Of a stretch of 64,000 nucleotides of DNA, positions 45,935 to 58,482 are shown piece after piece. The position numbers and the translations under genes are program-made. Location of the stretch: positions 8,630,383 to 8,694,382 of the forward strand of contig QXEO01000548.1 in the NCBI GenBank assembly GCA_007115705.1, given 5' to 3'. The notes under the pieces are model-generated. The model saw only the letters and a list, made by a program, of their open reading frames with translations, was not told where the DNA came from and made no database searches. Within the stretch, counting starts at the first letter, position 1; each line of letters begins with the position of its first letter. Origin of the DNA: Dactylis glomerata (taxonomy: Eukaryota; Streptophyta; Magnoliopsida; Poales; Poaceae).

Positions 45935-47071
45935 ATGGATACTCATGAGAACACCAAGTTGTGTGATTTTACTAGCACTAATAATAGTGATTTTATCTGC
46001 ACTCCTATTGCGCCACCTGCTCCTGCTACCAATTTTTATGAGATTAAACCTGCTTTATTGAACCTTGTTATGAAAGAGCAATTTTCTGGTGCTAGTACTG
46101 ATGATGTTGCAGCTCATCTCAACAATTTTGTTGAGCTATGTGAGATGCAGAAATATAAGGATGTAGAAGGGGTTATTATTAAGCTTAAGTTGTTTCCTTT
46201 TTCTTTGAGAGGAAAAGCTAAGGATTGGTTGCTATCTTTGCCTAGGAATAGTATTGATTCTTGGGCTAAGTGTGAGGATGCTTTTATTGGAAAATACTAT
46301 CCTCCTGCTAAGATTATAGCTTTGCATAGTGATATCATAAAGTTTAGACAGTTTGATAATGAACATGTTGCTCAAGCTTGGGAAAGAATGAAATCTATGA
46401 TAAAGAATTGCCCTACTCATGGACTGACTACTTGGATGATTGTCCAAACTTTTTATGCAGGATTGAATTTTTCTTCAAGAAATCTATTGGATTCAGCTGC
46501 TGGAGGCACTTTTATGTCCCTTACCTTGGGCGCCGCAACCAAACTTCTTGACAACATAATGGTAAATTATTCTGAATGGCACACCGAGAGAGCTCCACAA
46601 GGTAAGAAGGTAAATTCTGTTGAGAAAACCTCTTCCTTGAGTGATAAGATTGATACTATTATGCTTATGCTTTCTAATGATAGAACTCATGTTGATCCTA
46701 ATAATGTTCCTTTGGCCTCTTTGGTTGCTCAAGAAGAGCATGTTGATGTGAACTTCATTAGAAACAATAATTTCAACAACAATGCTTATAGGAACAATTT
46801 TGCTAGTAACAATTATAGGTCGTTTCCTTCTAATGGTGATAATAGCTATCTTGATAGACCTAAAATGCCTAGTGAAGAAAGGATATTAGAACTTGAAAAG
46901 GCTACCAAGAATTTTATGCAGGTGCAATATGAGAAGAACAGGGCTTTCACCAAGACCATGGAGGAGCAATCAGCTTTGTTGAGGACTATTAGTCATCAAT
47001 TTGAAAATTTAAACAAGGCTATTCCTGAGTTGCAAGCTAAGATTTCCAAAACTGAAACCGATATGATCTAA
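45935..47071 (+). CDS. Athila-type gag protein, 378 aa
   Basis: I chose ATG 45935 (MDTHENTKLCD) because the frame has no earlier ATG after the preceding stop. The retrotransposon gag domain is clear: FSGASTDDVAAHLNNFVELC, KLFPFSLRGKAKDWL, YYPPAKI, AWERMKSMI, and FYAGL...LLDSAAGG. A Asn-rich stretch follows, then a coiled-coil tail (ERILELEKATKNFMQ). It forms the virus-like particle of the element. No CCHC knuckle is seen. It ends at TAA 47069-47071. A neighbouring frame continues with plausible residues, so a one-base indel near 47065 probably cut an originally longer gag-pro frame. Confidence 0.85.
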   Translation: MDTHENTKLCDFTSTNNSDFICTPIAPPAPATNFYEIKPALLNLVMKEQFSGASTDDVAAHLNNFVELCEMQKYKDVEGVIIKLKLFPFSLRGKAKDWLLSLPRNSIDSWAKCEDAFIGKYYPPAKIIALHSDIIKFRQFDNEHVAQAWERMKSMIKNCPTHGLTTWMIVQTFYAGLNFSSRNLLDSAAGGTFMSLTLGAATKLLDNIMVNYSEWHTERAPQGKKVNSVEKTSSLSDKIDTIMLMLSNDRTHVDPNNVPLASLVAQEEHVDVNFIRNNNFNNNAYRNNFASNNYRSFPSNGDNSYLDRPKMPSEERILELEKATKNFMQVQYEKNRAFTKTMEEQSALLRTISHQFENLNKAIPELQAKISKTETDMI

Positions 47072-47164
47072 TGTGCAATCTTCTCTGATTAACAGAATGT
47101 CCACTAAGCCTGATCCCTTTGCCACTGCTAATGCTATCAAGTTAGAATTGATGAAAATGTTAGA

Positions 47165-48043
47165 ATGTTAGCAGAATTGCATGCCAGCTGGGAAAGAGAA
47201 GATGAGATGGCTAGAAAGATGAAGGTATGTACCATTACTACCTCTAATGATGTTGTTCCAAATGCTAGCAATCCTCTTACTTTGATTGGTGTAGAGAAAA
47301 CTCCTACTCCTTGTGTTAAAAAGTCCAAAACTGCAAGAACTTTTTCTCAAAAGAGTGCTGAAATTTTTCTGAGTGTAGGAGATGATAGCTCTATTTCTTT
47401 CAATGATTTTGATGTTGATGGCTGCAATATATCTGAAGTTATTTTGTTCTTGCAAAATCTTGCTTTGAGTCCCAATGCTAGTTCTATAAATGTTGCTTTT
47501 ACTAAGCATATTACCAATGCTCTCATGAAAATTAGGGATGAAAAGTTGAAGCAAAAAGCTTCTATTCCCAAGAAGTTAGAAGATGGTTGGGAACCCATCA
47601 TTGATATGCATGTTAATGGTTTTGATTACCATGCTTTATGTGATCTAGGTGCTAGTATTTCTATTATGCCTAAAAAAAATTATGATATGCTTGATTTACC
47701 ACCACTTGAAAAGTGTTATTATGATGTTCCTATTACTGATGTTGCTACGAAGAAATCTTTGGGAAGGATTAATGATGTTCTTATTATGGTTAACAATAAC
47801 CTTGTTCCCGTTGATTTTCTTATTATGGATGTTGAATGCAATGCTTCATGTCCTATTATTTTGGGAAGACCTTTTCTTCGAACTGTAGGTGCCATCATTG
47901 ATATGAGGGAAGGCACCATCAAATATCAATTCCCACTCAAGAAAGGTATGGAACACTTCCCTAGAAAGAGAAAGAAATTACTTTTTGACTCTATTCTTAG
48001 AGAAAATTATGAACTTGATGCTTCATCGCTTGATATTACTTGA
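47165..48043 (+). CDS. Athila-type gag C-terminus and aspartic protease, 292 aa
   Basis: The frame opens at ATG 47165 (MLAELHASWEREDEM) after a second shift or stop between 47071 and 47160. The protease active site is CDLGASISIMPK (D-L-G-A-S; DTGAS or DLGAS in plant Gypsy elements). It is followed by VDFLIMDVECNASCPIILG, with the ILGRPFL flap-end motif. It would process Gag. It ends ASSLDIT, and the same ending is found in the unrelated ORF of element C. Confidence 0.85.
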   Translation: MLAELHASWEREDEMARKMKVCTITTSNDVVPNASNPLTLIGVEKTPTPCVKKSKTARTFSQKSAEIFLSVGDDSSISFNDFDVDGCNISEVILFLQNLALSPNASSINVAFTKHITNALMKIRDEKLKQKASIPKKLEDGWEPIIDMHVNGFDYHALCDLGASISIMPKKNYDMLDLPPLEKCYYDVPITDVATKKSLGRINDVLIMVNNNLVPVDFLIMDVECNASCPIILGRPFLRTVGAIIDMREGTIKYQFPLKKGMEHFPRKRKKLLFDSILRENYELDASSLDIT

Positions 48044-50972
48044 TTTGCACCTTTCTGCGCCTAGCTCAAAGGCGTTAAAGAAAAGCACTCTTGGGAGATA
48101 ACCCATTGTTTTACTTTTAGTTCTTTTTTTATTTGAGTCTTGGAAGTTATTACTACTGTAATAACTGCTCCTTATCCTTTTTATTTTGTTGTTGTGCCAA
48201 GAGAAACCTCTAATTTGAGTGAGGTAAGATTTGGGAAAGTTGCTGTCCTGAAACAGATTTTGGTGCTGCACCGTAATAATTCGTGAAAATTCTCAGAATA
48301 TCTTTTTGACCTACGATTTCTTGTGCATATGCCCCAGGTTATATCCAAACTTTCATTAGTTTTACACTTTTTTATTTGAGCAACAGAAAAAACTCCAAAA
48401 ATCGACCTTTGTCAGCTGTTCTGTTTTGACAGATTTCTGCCATTATTTGTGTTTGCCTCTCGATCGCTTTCTTTTTGAGTTCTTTTGATCACGGAACTTT
48501 TGGGGAAGTTGCTACAGTAGTATATGATTTATATGTGGTGGTCTTGAGTTAAAATCTGAACCAAAAAGGGGTTGATTCATTATTATGCTTACACTAATGT
48601 TGCTAATAGAATTGTGTTGAGTTTTGTATGAAGGAATTTTCAAGTGTAGGGATTGGAGAATGATGAGATGAGTTGAAGAATGGACAAAATCTCAAGCTTG
48701 GGGATGCCCACACACCCCAAGAAATATCCAAGAGTTACAAGCGTCAAAGCTTGGGTATGCCCCCGAGGCACCCCTTCTTCATCGGCAAAAATCAGGTCAC
48801 CTTTCAACACACTATATTTTTATTGCTTCATGCACTATGCATTTTTCTTGGAGCGTCTTTACTTTAGTTTTAAGTTTTGTTTTGTTTTGTTTGCTGCAAT
48901 AAATGGTTGGACCCCAACAAATTTCTTTTGGAGAAGTTGCATTGCTTTTCATTTGCCAAGAACACTCTGTTTTTCACTCTTATCGTTCAACGAGTGTTCT
49001 CTTTTTCTAGAACTGCGTTTAGCTTTCGTTTTTTGCCTTGATTTTTGTTCAGATCTTATTTTATCTTTGCATCAAGGTGTATTTTGACCTCTGGTCCATG
49101 TTGGTTTTCATCAAAAGAGTTGTTTCAAAAAGGTTCGAATGGTGTTGGAAAAGACAAAAAGTTTCATGCAAAAAAGTGGTACAAAAAGGAGCTTGTTTAG
49201 ACTGCGGCTTAGACTTTTACATGCCATGCTTGATGTCATTTTGATAGTATGCTTAGTGGTTTTGCTGTAGCATGACTTGTCTCAAATGACTGAGATTGCT
49301 TAATGAGCCTTTGAAAAAATCATGCATTGTTTTTATTTTATGGAAGCATTAATTTGGTTTTCTCCTTGATGCTTTATTTGGATTGACTTGGCGCATGCTT
49401 ACAACATGTTTGACTCATACAAAGTCGTCATAAGCCTCTATGATCATTTAGTTTTTGACTTTTAATGCCATCTTATGCTTCTCTTAATGATGTTTTGTCG
49501 TTATGCATGATTATGGCCGTTATTGCTCTCTTAGTTGGTCGCTCCCAGTCTTTTGCTAGCCCTCATTTTGTACTGAGTATGAGCTCTACTCGTGCATCCA
49601 ACTCCTAAAAACCAAGTTATTCCAATGTGTCCACCATACATACCTATTAGCAATTTGCTATTCCAAAGTACATTTGACTTGCTTTTATCTATCCTTCAAA
49701 TTAAACTCTTTTGGTGTTATGCAAAAATTGGTCAGTAAAGCTCTCACAAACCTGATGGCACACATTACTTTTCTCGTTCTTAAAATTTTGACATTGTGGC
49801 TCTCTTATGTTGAGTTGTTATGCTTGCAAGTTGTAAGTTGGAAATTAGCCAAACCATGCCATCATGGGGTAAGCTTTCAACATTGCACTTCTTATTTGAG
49901 TTGATATCGTGATCTTTTGTTTATGGATAATCGCGATGTGAAATAAGTTGGGAATCTTGCGGGATCATGGAGTTTGTATACGTGTTAGAGAAACGCCTTG
50001 GCCGCTAATATAAGCCATGCATAATTCATGGTGGAAATTTATAGCATGCCCATAGTGAACATTCGACGATGCATCTCAAAATAAAAAGCTATACCAATGG
50101 TAAATAAAAGAGATGTCGAGGTGTTCATTGTCTGTTTGTCCTATCATTTTGATGTGGGCTTGTTCCATTTCATCGGGCACGGAGGTACCCCGTTGGCGGT
50201 TCTCGATGATACGTGTATACTTACAATGACAAGAGCTTGCTTGGGACTCTAAGTTGAGTAGCATAAGGTTTGGGTATTCGTACTTCACGGGACACGAGGT
50301 TTTCAACTTATGCCTTGTCAAGCATATGCTTCATAATTGTACTCGCATTAACTTTAACCATTCATGATGCCTATGATGGGGGCAATGAGAGCTCAAAGCT
50401 AGTAAGTACCATAATTTTTGAAGGTTTATAAAACTTGCAATCACTGCTTCCCTCTGCGAAGGGCCTTTCTTTTACTTTTATGTTGAGTCACCACCTTCTA
50501 CCTTTATGCACCGTCTAAGAGAGCATAGTTGTCATTCTGAGTTTAATATGCATAGTCCCAAAGTTTATCATTGATTGATTCATGATTTTGGTTTCACTTG
50601 TTCTTAAATTATTTGTATCTAGTCGCCCTCTTAAACTTGAAGGTGTCCTATGCATTTATGTTTTGCTATTCCATGAAGGACAAGCTGAAAACCATTTGCT
50701 ATGTTTTTCCATATGATTTGAACACACATTTGACTTTCATTGTTTCATTTACATGATCTTTCGTTTGTGTTCTTTTTCATGTTATAACATGGTTGCTAAG
50801 TTTCTTCTATCAAGATTATGTCTTTCATGCCCATGTTTTAAGTTCTTTTGATCCTAGCACTCAATGCTTACATAGATGATTAAGATTGTGTTGGTGCATG
50901 TCACCTCAAAATTTATTCTTTTGTTATCACTTACCTACTCGAGGACGAGCAGGAGTTAAGCTTGGGGATGCT
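48044..50972 (+). other. Element A 3' internal non-coding region
   Basis: There are 2.9 kb without a long frame between the protease stop and the polypurine tract. It aligns along its length with the same region of element C (60955-63888) and, in part, with element B in reverse. The position is where RT and integrase would be in an autonomous element. Confidence 0.8.
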
Positions 50973-51834
50973 TGATACGTCTCAAACGTATCTATAATTT
51001 TTGATGTTCCATGCTTGTTCTTACACCATTTGCTTAGTGTTTTGTTACACTTCGTGGCATTTTTATGCATTTTCTGGAACTAACCTATTAACAAGATGCC
51101 ATAGTGCCAGTTCCCTATTTTCTGCTATTTTTGTGTTTTAGAAAAGTTACACAGGAAATATCTCGAAATTGGACGAAACAAAAGCCGAACATCTAGATAA
51201 TTAACAAAGCTTCCAGAAGTCCGAAGAGGTGGCGGAGGGGGGCCACGGGCTGGCCACACAGTAGGGCGGCGCGGCCAGTAGTTGATTATGATGTTGTATG
51301 TTCTCTGTTGTTAGTAGCTATCTTGGCCAAGTAGATCCCAGTGACTCCAAGAGGGGGTATTTATGCTCGATAGTTGGGTTTATGCCTCTATTTAATCTGG
51401 GGGAGTGACAGAAACCTCTAAGATTATAGATGTGCTATTGCCACTAGGGAGAAAACAACATTCTTGTGTCCAAGGACATTCGTTTTGTTTACATTACACA
51501 CTTTGCTTAATGCAGTTATCTGTTGTTCGCAACTTAATACTCGAGGGGTGTTCGGACGATATCCCCGCGAGTGGATTATTAGTCATAGATGCAGTTGGAT
51601 GGCGGTCTATGTATTTTATTGTAATGCCCAGAGTAAATCTCATAGTGATCCTCGTGACATATGCACGTTATCTTTATTCTATCAATTGCCCAGCTGTAAT
51701 TTGTTTACCCAGCATATTGTTATTTATCTTATGGAGAGACACCACTAGTGAACTGTGGACCCCGGTCCAATTTCCTTTACATTGCTATCACCGTTTTTAT
51801 TTTACTCGCACTGTTTACTTTCTTGCATACTACT
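50973..51834 (+). repeat. Element A 3' LTR, internally deleted and truncated
   Basis: It starts TGATACGTCTCAAACG. Compared with the 5' LTR it lacks roughly 450-480 bp (junction near 51279) and stops abruptly at 51834, where GC-rich gene-relic sequence begins. Confidence 0.85.
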
Positions 51835-52690
51835 ATGAGGCTTCGGGGTCTGCATCTGAACCTCGCCAGCGCATGCCACCGCCTCCTCTCCCACGCACGA
51901 CGCCGATGCAAGCAACGTTTTCTCCTTGGGCTCTCCTCGCCGAAGCTTGTCAAGGCCACCACGTGACCGCGTCTACGTCCACATGCAGCATGCATGTAGG
52001 CTGTACGCGCGCGGGCAGCCGGTGCCGTGGCCAGACATGAACCTGGCAGCGCGTTGGCACCTCAACAACTGCCTCATGACGGTGCCGCCGGTCCCACGGG
52101 AAGGCCCAGAGCGGGTCCAATAGATCCGGCGGCGGGCCCTGCTTCCTCCCCACATGCGCCATGACCCGGCGTACGCCATCGCATCCCTGAACTAGGACAC
52201 GTTCTTGGCCTGGGAGTGGCGCCCCGAATGGCGCGCCGGCTATCTCGGTGACATCGACTGGGACTGGAGTGGGAGCCGGAGGCATCCTCGGATGACGATG
52301 ACGACAACGAGGATGACGACAAAGAGGGGGACGAGAGGACAGAGAGGAGGATGAAGACGAGGGAGGCGTCGACATCCAGGCTGAGCAGCCTCCTCCACAG
52401 CCTCCACGTGTCACCGGCGAGGTCTCCGGCCAGACCTACAATGGTCGGGTGGTCCGCGACGACACCGACGACATGGTCGACCATGTCATGTACCACATCC
52501 TCTGTGCAGCCGAGCACGGCGAGCACTTCCCCTGCCACCCAAGCTCACCGAGGAGGAGCAGCTGGTGGTGGCCATCATTGTCAGCGCCAAGGAGGAGAAG
52601 AGGGACTTCCCCGGCTTCGACGAAGCCCTCACCCTTGTTGAGGATCGCGCTACGCAAAACAAAAAATTCTAGCGCTTAAACCAAGATCAA
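51835..52690 (+). pseudogene. GC-rich gene relic, unrecognised
   Basis: The sequence turns abruptly GC-rich. One frame reads PRDRVYVHMQHACRLYARGQ, then WPDMNLAARWHLNNCLM, with stops near 52121 and 52193 and several later shifts. An acidic repeat (GATGACGA) lies at 52290-52330. The last readable part is LTEEEQLVVAIIVSAKEEKR, then FPGFDEALTLVEDRAT. This looks like a decayed gene or gene fragment; I do not recognise the family. Confidence 0.5.
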
Positions 52691-52699
52691 GCTTGCAAG

Positions 52700-54431
52700 G
52701 GGGAGGTAATGCATCGCATACCTCGTTGATCAAACTAGCGGAAGAGTTTGTCGATGACGAGGTTGATGTAGTCACAAGTCGATTCCCGCAACTAACCTCG
52801 ATTAGTCACGAGAAGATGTATTATCCTCCTTGGGCTCCCACGATCTAGTGTCGCACATGCAACACCTCCGATGGTATACACACGTATGAGCTTGGCATCA
52901 CTGTGTTAAACATGTGATCAAGCACATGGACTACGCGGAATATGTCGGTGAAGATCCGGCAGCGCTTCCGCGTCACCAATGGAATCGGGGTAGAAGACGG
53001 ACAACGCTTTGTGGGAGAGAGAGAGAGATTTCCAGCCGGACAGTCTTGTGCTGATTTGCCGGACTGTCTTGCGTTGACGCGCCGGAGTGTCTTGCGGCGA
53101 TGGTGGTGGCGGTCGAACTCGACGGTGTGGCCGTGGATTAGGGCAAGGTGGAGGCTGCAACTTGGGGTGCCCTAGGCGCCCCCTTTGCCCTCCTTTATAT
53201 AGGGGCCAACCAACCTCTTTCCCCTTGCCCAACCTGACCTAGGTGAGGTTGAATTCGGGTAGAACTTCTCCCAAAAACCGACTCAAGTTCGTCCTGGGTG
53301 GGCCGAACTATCTTACGAATAATCGTCGAACCGTCTTGCCCTTCCAAAAAATTCCAGACTTTCTGAAACATACCAAACTTCGACCTGTAACTTTTCAACA
53401 CCTCCTATATATCATCGGTAGGGTTTCGAACCCTTCCAGAACCATCCGTGATATAGTGGAACCATTCGGAGACTTCCCCAAACCACTTTCGGAGTCTCCC
53501 TCTCCTTTTGATCTAATACCTAACTCATATTCAATAGACGCGAAACTCTTAAGTGTGTGACCTAATGGGTTCGGATATATTTAGACATTGTCCGAACACT
53601 CTTCCATGACAATGATCATATGCGTGCTCTTCAATCGCTGCAATAATCCCTACATATAACATGAAGATCTATATCGTGTGAACCGTTATAATGTTCGTTA
53701 GGATTTCGATTTACTTAGCGATACTTTGCACCACCCGAGATGAAACTGTTATGTTGTATCTCGTTTCCCGGCGTGCTCTCTTTACTCTATCCATGTTATC
53801 GATGTTCTTGTGACTGATGAGTTAGTCACATATCCGGCCAGATGATGACGAACATCATAACACTGAGCGGGCCCAGAGAATATCTCTCCATCATCGCAGT
53901 AGTAAATCCCAGTCTCGAGATAATAGAACTATAGCGTACTTTCTGAGTACTCCACCATCACTTTAGTAATCACCCTTTTACGGATAACGTTAAGTGTAGC
54001 GAAAGCAATCTTTCAGTACCCACGTCTATTTCTCTCATGGTCTTCCGAAACATATAAACGACAATGTCTTTCGTGATTAAATACCAACAACATATTGACG
54101 ACTTAGTTTCGTGGTATATCAACAGGGTCTTGTCCAACACATTGTTCTCGCCGAACAATATGCTTCCACTTATTATCGGCAACCTCGTAACAACTTACTT
54201 ATGCCCATAGTCAGGAAAACAAGACTATCAGATAATATGCGAACTAATCTTAGAGACAAGATTAGGGAACTCTTTGTTGTTTATTATTCCACACGTATAA
54301 TTTGGTTTTCCTCCAAATCTCAAATTTGGAACTAATATACAGTTATAGCATGAAACATAAACATTAATTATGAACAAAAGAAATATTGAATAATACAACT
54401 TTATTATTGCCTCTAGGGCATATTCCCTTCA
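52700..54431 (-). repeat. Angela-type 3' LTR, about 1.7 kb
   Basis: The upstream edge is sharp at 54431. The other end is placed near 52700 from the usual LTR length and a drop in similarity. A TATATAAAGG box on the minus strand lies near 53195-53205, where the LTR promoter is expected. Confidence 0.6.
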
Positions 54432-54501
54432 GTCTTCCACTTGCACTAGAGTCAATAATCTAGTCAATTTTGAAGCACTTAAACACCTATGGCTTCCGGT
54501 G

Positions 54502-55060
54502 TTATTTATATGCTTTGCATGTGGTAAACTTTATCAATGAAACTGACATGTTCAGGATCATGTGTGTTTGCATATCTTTGCATCTACACGCATTAATCAT
54601 TCTTGAATGAGATAGTATCATATATATTTTAGTCTCTTGGTGGGACCTTAATTCCTCGGCCAGAATTATGTTGCCACTATTGTCACACACAATAGAACTT
54701 CATAGTACCAACTCGCTCGGAACTATACCAAGTTTGATAAAAAACTTTTTAACTAAAATGCCCTCCTTTGCTGTTACTAGAACATCAATATACTTAACCT
54801 TTCATGTGTAGAATCCGTCACAGTGTTTAATCCTTTTGGAACTCATCCAAAATCTAGCATAGAATACTTTCTAGCCCACTGCGCCACCTTTTAATAATAC
54901 ACTTAGTCTAAATGAGATAAAATATTTGTTTATATCAGTGACAATACTAGTATCAGTGTAACACTTTACAACAAATTGTTTGTCACTATTGCATACAAAA
55001 CACATCCTTGGTTCTTCTCAAAGTACTAAAGGATAACTCTACTATTGTCCAAATGATCAT
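54502..55060 (-). pseudogene. Copia RNase H remnant
   Basis: Readable residues include VCDNSGNIILAEELRSHQET. These align in order with the DNxGAI...KEPRSHQ...KH motif of Copia RNase H. Stops and losses make it non-functional. Confidence 0.6.
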
Positions 55061-55126
55061 CACATGGATCACTTTGGTATATGCTCCTAACACTTTAGAG
55101 CACAGGACACATCTGGTTTGTGTACA

Positions 55127-56729
55127 TGATTGTTGTTCTGCTGGTGTGTAGTTGACACCAGAAAACTAGTTGGAAAACCCCAGGAGGAAGGTATGATGAG
55201 CACAGCAGCAAGTTTCCCTCAGTTGTGAAACCAAGGTTTATCGAACTAGTAGGAGAAAGCCAAACTTCAGAAGGTTGATTCTCGCTAGCTTCACGACAGC
55301 TCCGGACAATTTATATGGCGCCTCGTCCAGGGCTTTGCTTTGCACCAGCAGTAACATGGAACTTGCACACAACACAACCAAGTACTTTGTCCCAACTTAC
55401 AGTGAGGTTGTCAATCTCACTGGTTTGCTGTAAACAAAGGATTAAGCGTATCGAGTGGTAAAAGGTAATAGTTTGCAAGAATGTAAATAAAGCAAGTAAA
55501 TGTAAAACGGTAATAGCAATGTAAAGGAAGTTAGACCGGGGTCCACAGTTCACTAGTGGTGTCTCTCCATAAGATAAATAACAACATGTTGGGTAAACAA
55601 ATTACAGCTGGGCAATTGATAGAATAAAGCTAGCATACATATGTCATGAGGATCACTATGAGATTCACTCTGGGCATTACGACAAAATACATAAACCGTA
55701 ATCCAACTGCATCTATGACTAATAATCCACCCTCTGGATGTCATCCGAGCAACCGTTGGGTATTAAGTTGCAAGCAACAGATAACTGCATTAAACAAAGT
55801 GCATAGTGTAAACAATGCAAATGTCCCTGGACACAAGAATGTTGTTTTCTCCCTAGTGGCAACAACATATCTACAACCTTAGAGGTTTCTATCACTCCCC
55901 CGGATTACTAGAGGCATGAACCCACTATCGAGCATAAATACCCCCCTCTTGGAGTCACTAGCATCTACTCGGCCAAGATATCTACTAGCAACGGAGAGCA
56001 TGCAAGATCATAAACAACATAGAGATAACATAAATATAATAATTCAGCACATCAACTTGACATAGTATCAATATCCATCAGATCCCAACAAACACAACAT
56101 GTAGAATTACACAAAGATGATCTTGATCATGATAGGCAGCCCACAAGATCTAAACATGAAGCACATGGTGGAGAAGACGACCATCTAGCTACTGCTATGG
56201 GCCCGTAGTCCAAGGTAGACTACTCACACATCACTCCAGAGGCAACCATGGTGGTGAAGAAGGCCTCCGGCAGGGTGCCGGGAAGAGCTTCTGAACCCTC
56301 CCGATCTCGCGTCGACGACGGCGGCGGCTTGCAGTAGGTTTCATGGAAAATTGATTGGGTCTTTAGGTTTTTCCCGTCGAGGGGAATATATAGGCGGAAG
56401 GGCAGCGTCAGGAGGTGGACCAGGTGGCCTCACCCCCTGGTGGCGTGGGCCGACCCCTGGCCCCCCTCTGTCTCATCTTCGGACTTTGACTCGTGTCTGG
56501 AAAATAGGAGGTTCGGCTTTTGTTTCGTCCAATTCTGAGAATATTTCCTGTGTAGCTTTTCTGAAACACAAAAATAGCAGAAAATAGGGAACTGGCACTG
56601 TGGCGTCTAGTTAGTAGGTTAGTTCCGGAAAATGCATAAAAACGCCACGAAGTGTAACAAAACACAAAGCAAATGGTGTATAAACAAGCATGGAGCATCA
56701 AAAATTATAGATACGTTGGAGACATATCA
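55127..56729 (-). repeat. Element B 3' LTR, 1603 bp
   Basis: On the minus strand it starts TGATATGTCTCCAACG next to the polypurine tract and ends AACAATCA, the same terminal pattern as elements A and C. Confidence 0.85.
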
Positions 56730-58482
56730 AGCATCCCCAAGCTTAACTCCTTCTCGTCCTCGAGTAGGTAAGTGATAACAAAACAATAATTTTTGAGGTG
56801 ACATGCACCATCACAATCTTGATCAACAATGTAAAGCATTGAGTGCTGAGATCAAAGTACTTAAGACATGGGCATAAGAGACAGAATCTTGACAATAAAA
56901 CTTAGCAACCATGTTATAACATGAAAAGTAACACAAACGAAAGATCATGAGTAATGAAACATTGAAAGTCAAGTGTGTGTTCAAATCATATAGAAAAACA
57001 TAGTAAAGTGATTTTCAGCTTGTCCCTCATGGAATAGCCAAACATAAATGCATAGGACACCTTCAAGTTTAAGAGGGCGACTAGATACAAATAATTTAAG
57101 AACAAGCAAAACCATAATCATGAATCAATCAATGATAAACTTTGGGACTATGCACATTAAACTCAGAATGGCAACTATGCTCTCTTAGACGGTGCATAAA
57201 GGTAGAAGGTGGAGACTCAACATAAAAGTAAAAGAAATGCCCTTCGCAGAGGGAAGCAGTGATTGCAAGTTTTATAAACCTCCAAAAATTATGATACTTA
57301 CTAGCTCTGAGCTCTCATTGCCCCCATCATAGGCATCTTGAATGGTTAAGGTTTATGCGAGTACAATTACGAAGCATATGCTTAACAAATCATAAGTTGA
57401 AAACCTCATGTCCCGTGAAGTACGAATACCCAAACCTCATGCTACTCGACTTAGGTCCCAAGCAAGTTCTTGTCATTGTAAGCATACACGTATCATGGAG
57501 AACCGCCAACGGGGTACCTCCTGCCCGATGTCATGGAACAATCCCACATCAAAATAACAGGACAAACAGACAATGAACACCTTGGCATCTCTTTTATTTA
57601 CCATTGGTATAGCTTTTTATTGTGAGATGCGTCGTCGAATGTCCACTATGGGCATGCTGTAAATTTCCACCATGAATGATGCATGGATTAGATTAGCGGC
57701 CCAAACGTTTCTCTAACACTTATACAAACTCCATGAGCTCACAAGATCCCAACTTATTTCACATCGTGAGTATCCATAAACAAAAGATCACGATATCAAC
57801 TCAATGAAAGAAAGTGCAATGTTGAAAGCTTGCCCCATGACGACATGGCTGGGCTAATTTCCAACTTACAACTTGCAAGCATAACATCAACATAAGGGAG
57901 CCACAATGTCAAAATTATTAAAAGCGAGAAACGTAAAGTGTGCCGTCAGGTTCGTGAGAGGTTTACTGACTAATTTTCACATAACACCAAAAAGTTTAAT
58001 TTGAAGGATAGATAAAAGCAAGTCAAATGTACTTGGAATAGCAAATTGCTAATAGGTATGTATGGTGGACACATTGGGAAACTTGGTTTTTGGGAGTTGG
58101 ATACACGAGTAGAGCTCATACTCGGTACAAAATGAAGGCTAGCAAAAGACTGGGAGTGACCAACTAAGAGAGCAATAACGGCCATAATCATGCATAGCGA
58201 CAAAACATCATTAACCGAAGCATAAAGTGGTATCACAAGTCAAAAACCAAATGATCATAGAGGCTTATGGCGACTTGTTAGAGTCAAACATGTTGTAAGC
58301 ATGCGCCAAGTCAACCCAAATAAAGCATCAAAGGAGAAAACCACAATAATATGCTCCCATATAATAAAAAACAACGCATGATTTTTACAAAGGCTCATTA
58401 AGAAATCTCAGTCATTTGAGACAAATCATGCTACAACAAAAACTACTAAGCATACTATCAAAACGACATCAAGCATGATATG
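55127..58482 (-). mobile_element. Athila-type element B (minus), interrupted by element C
   Basis: The 3' LTR (55127-56729) and 1.75 kb of adjoining 3' internal sequence are present in reverse orientation. The internal part ends at the border of element C, so B continues beyond the window. The junction 55122-55126 (GTACA) is the expected target duplication. No coding frame is in the visible part. Confidence 0.85.

Larger units (their letters stand above)
44107..51834 (+). mobile_element. Athila-type Gypsy element A (gag-protease only)
   Basis: The 5' LTR is 44107-45747, followed by a PBS, gag and protease frames, a long non-coding 3' region, a polypurine tract (AAGCTTGGGGATGC) and a 3' LTR from 50973. 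RT, RNase H and integrase are absent, so it is non-autonomous. The LTRs share the private variant TGATACGTCTCAAACG, confirming that they belong together. Family placement in the Athila lineage rests on the gag type and on the TGGCGCC PBS. The Triticeae family Sabrina comes to mind, but I have not checked. Confidence 0.85.
52691..55126 (-). mobile_element. Angela/WIS-type Copia remnant: RNase H end and 3' LTR
   Basis: On the minus strand this is the 3' end of a large Copia element. Internal sequence runs from 55126 to 54432 and includes an RNase H remnant. It is followed by a purine-rich GCAAGTGGAAGAC and an LTR that starts TGAAGGGAATATGCCCTAG at 54431. This LTR start is the well-known Triticeae Angela/WIS/BARE type. 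Element B is inserted at 55127. Confidence 0.8.

Noticed and set aside
48673..49244. Overlapping 60-135-aa ORFs in the 3' region of element A (and the equivalent in C)
   Set aside because: The frames are not kept between the two elements, although the nucleotide sequence is similar, so coding is unlikely.
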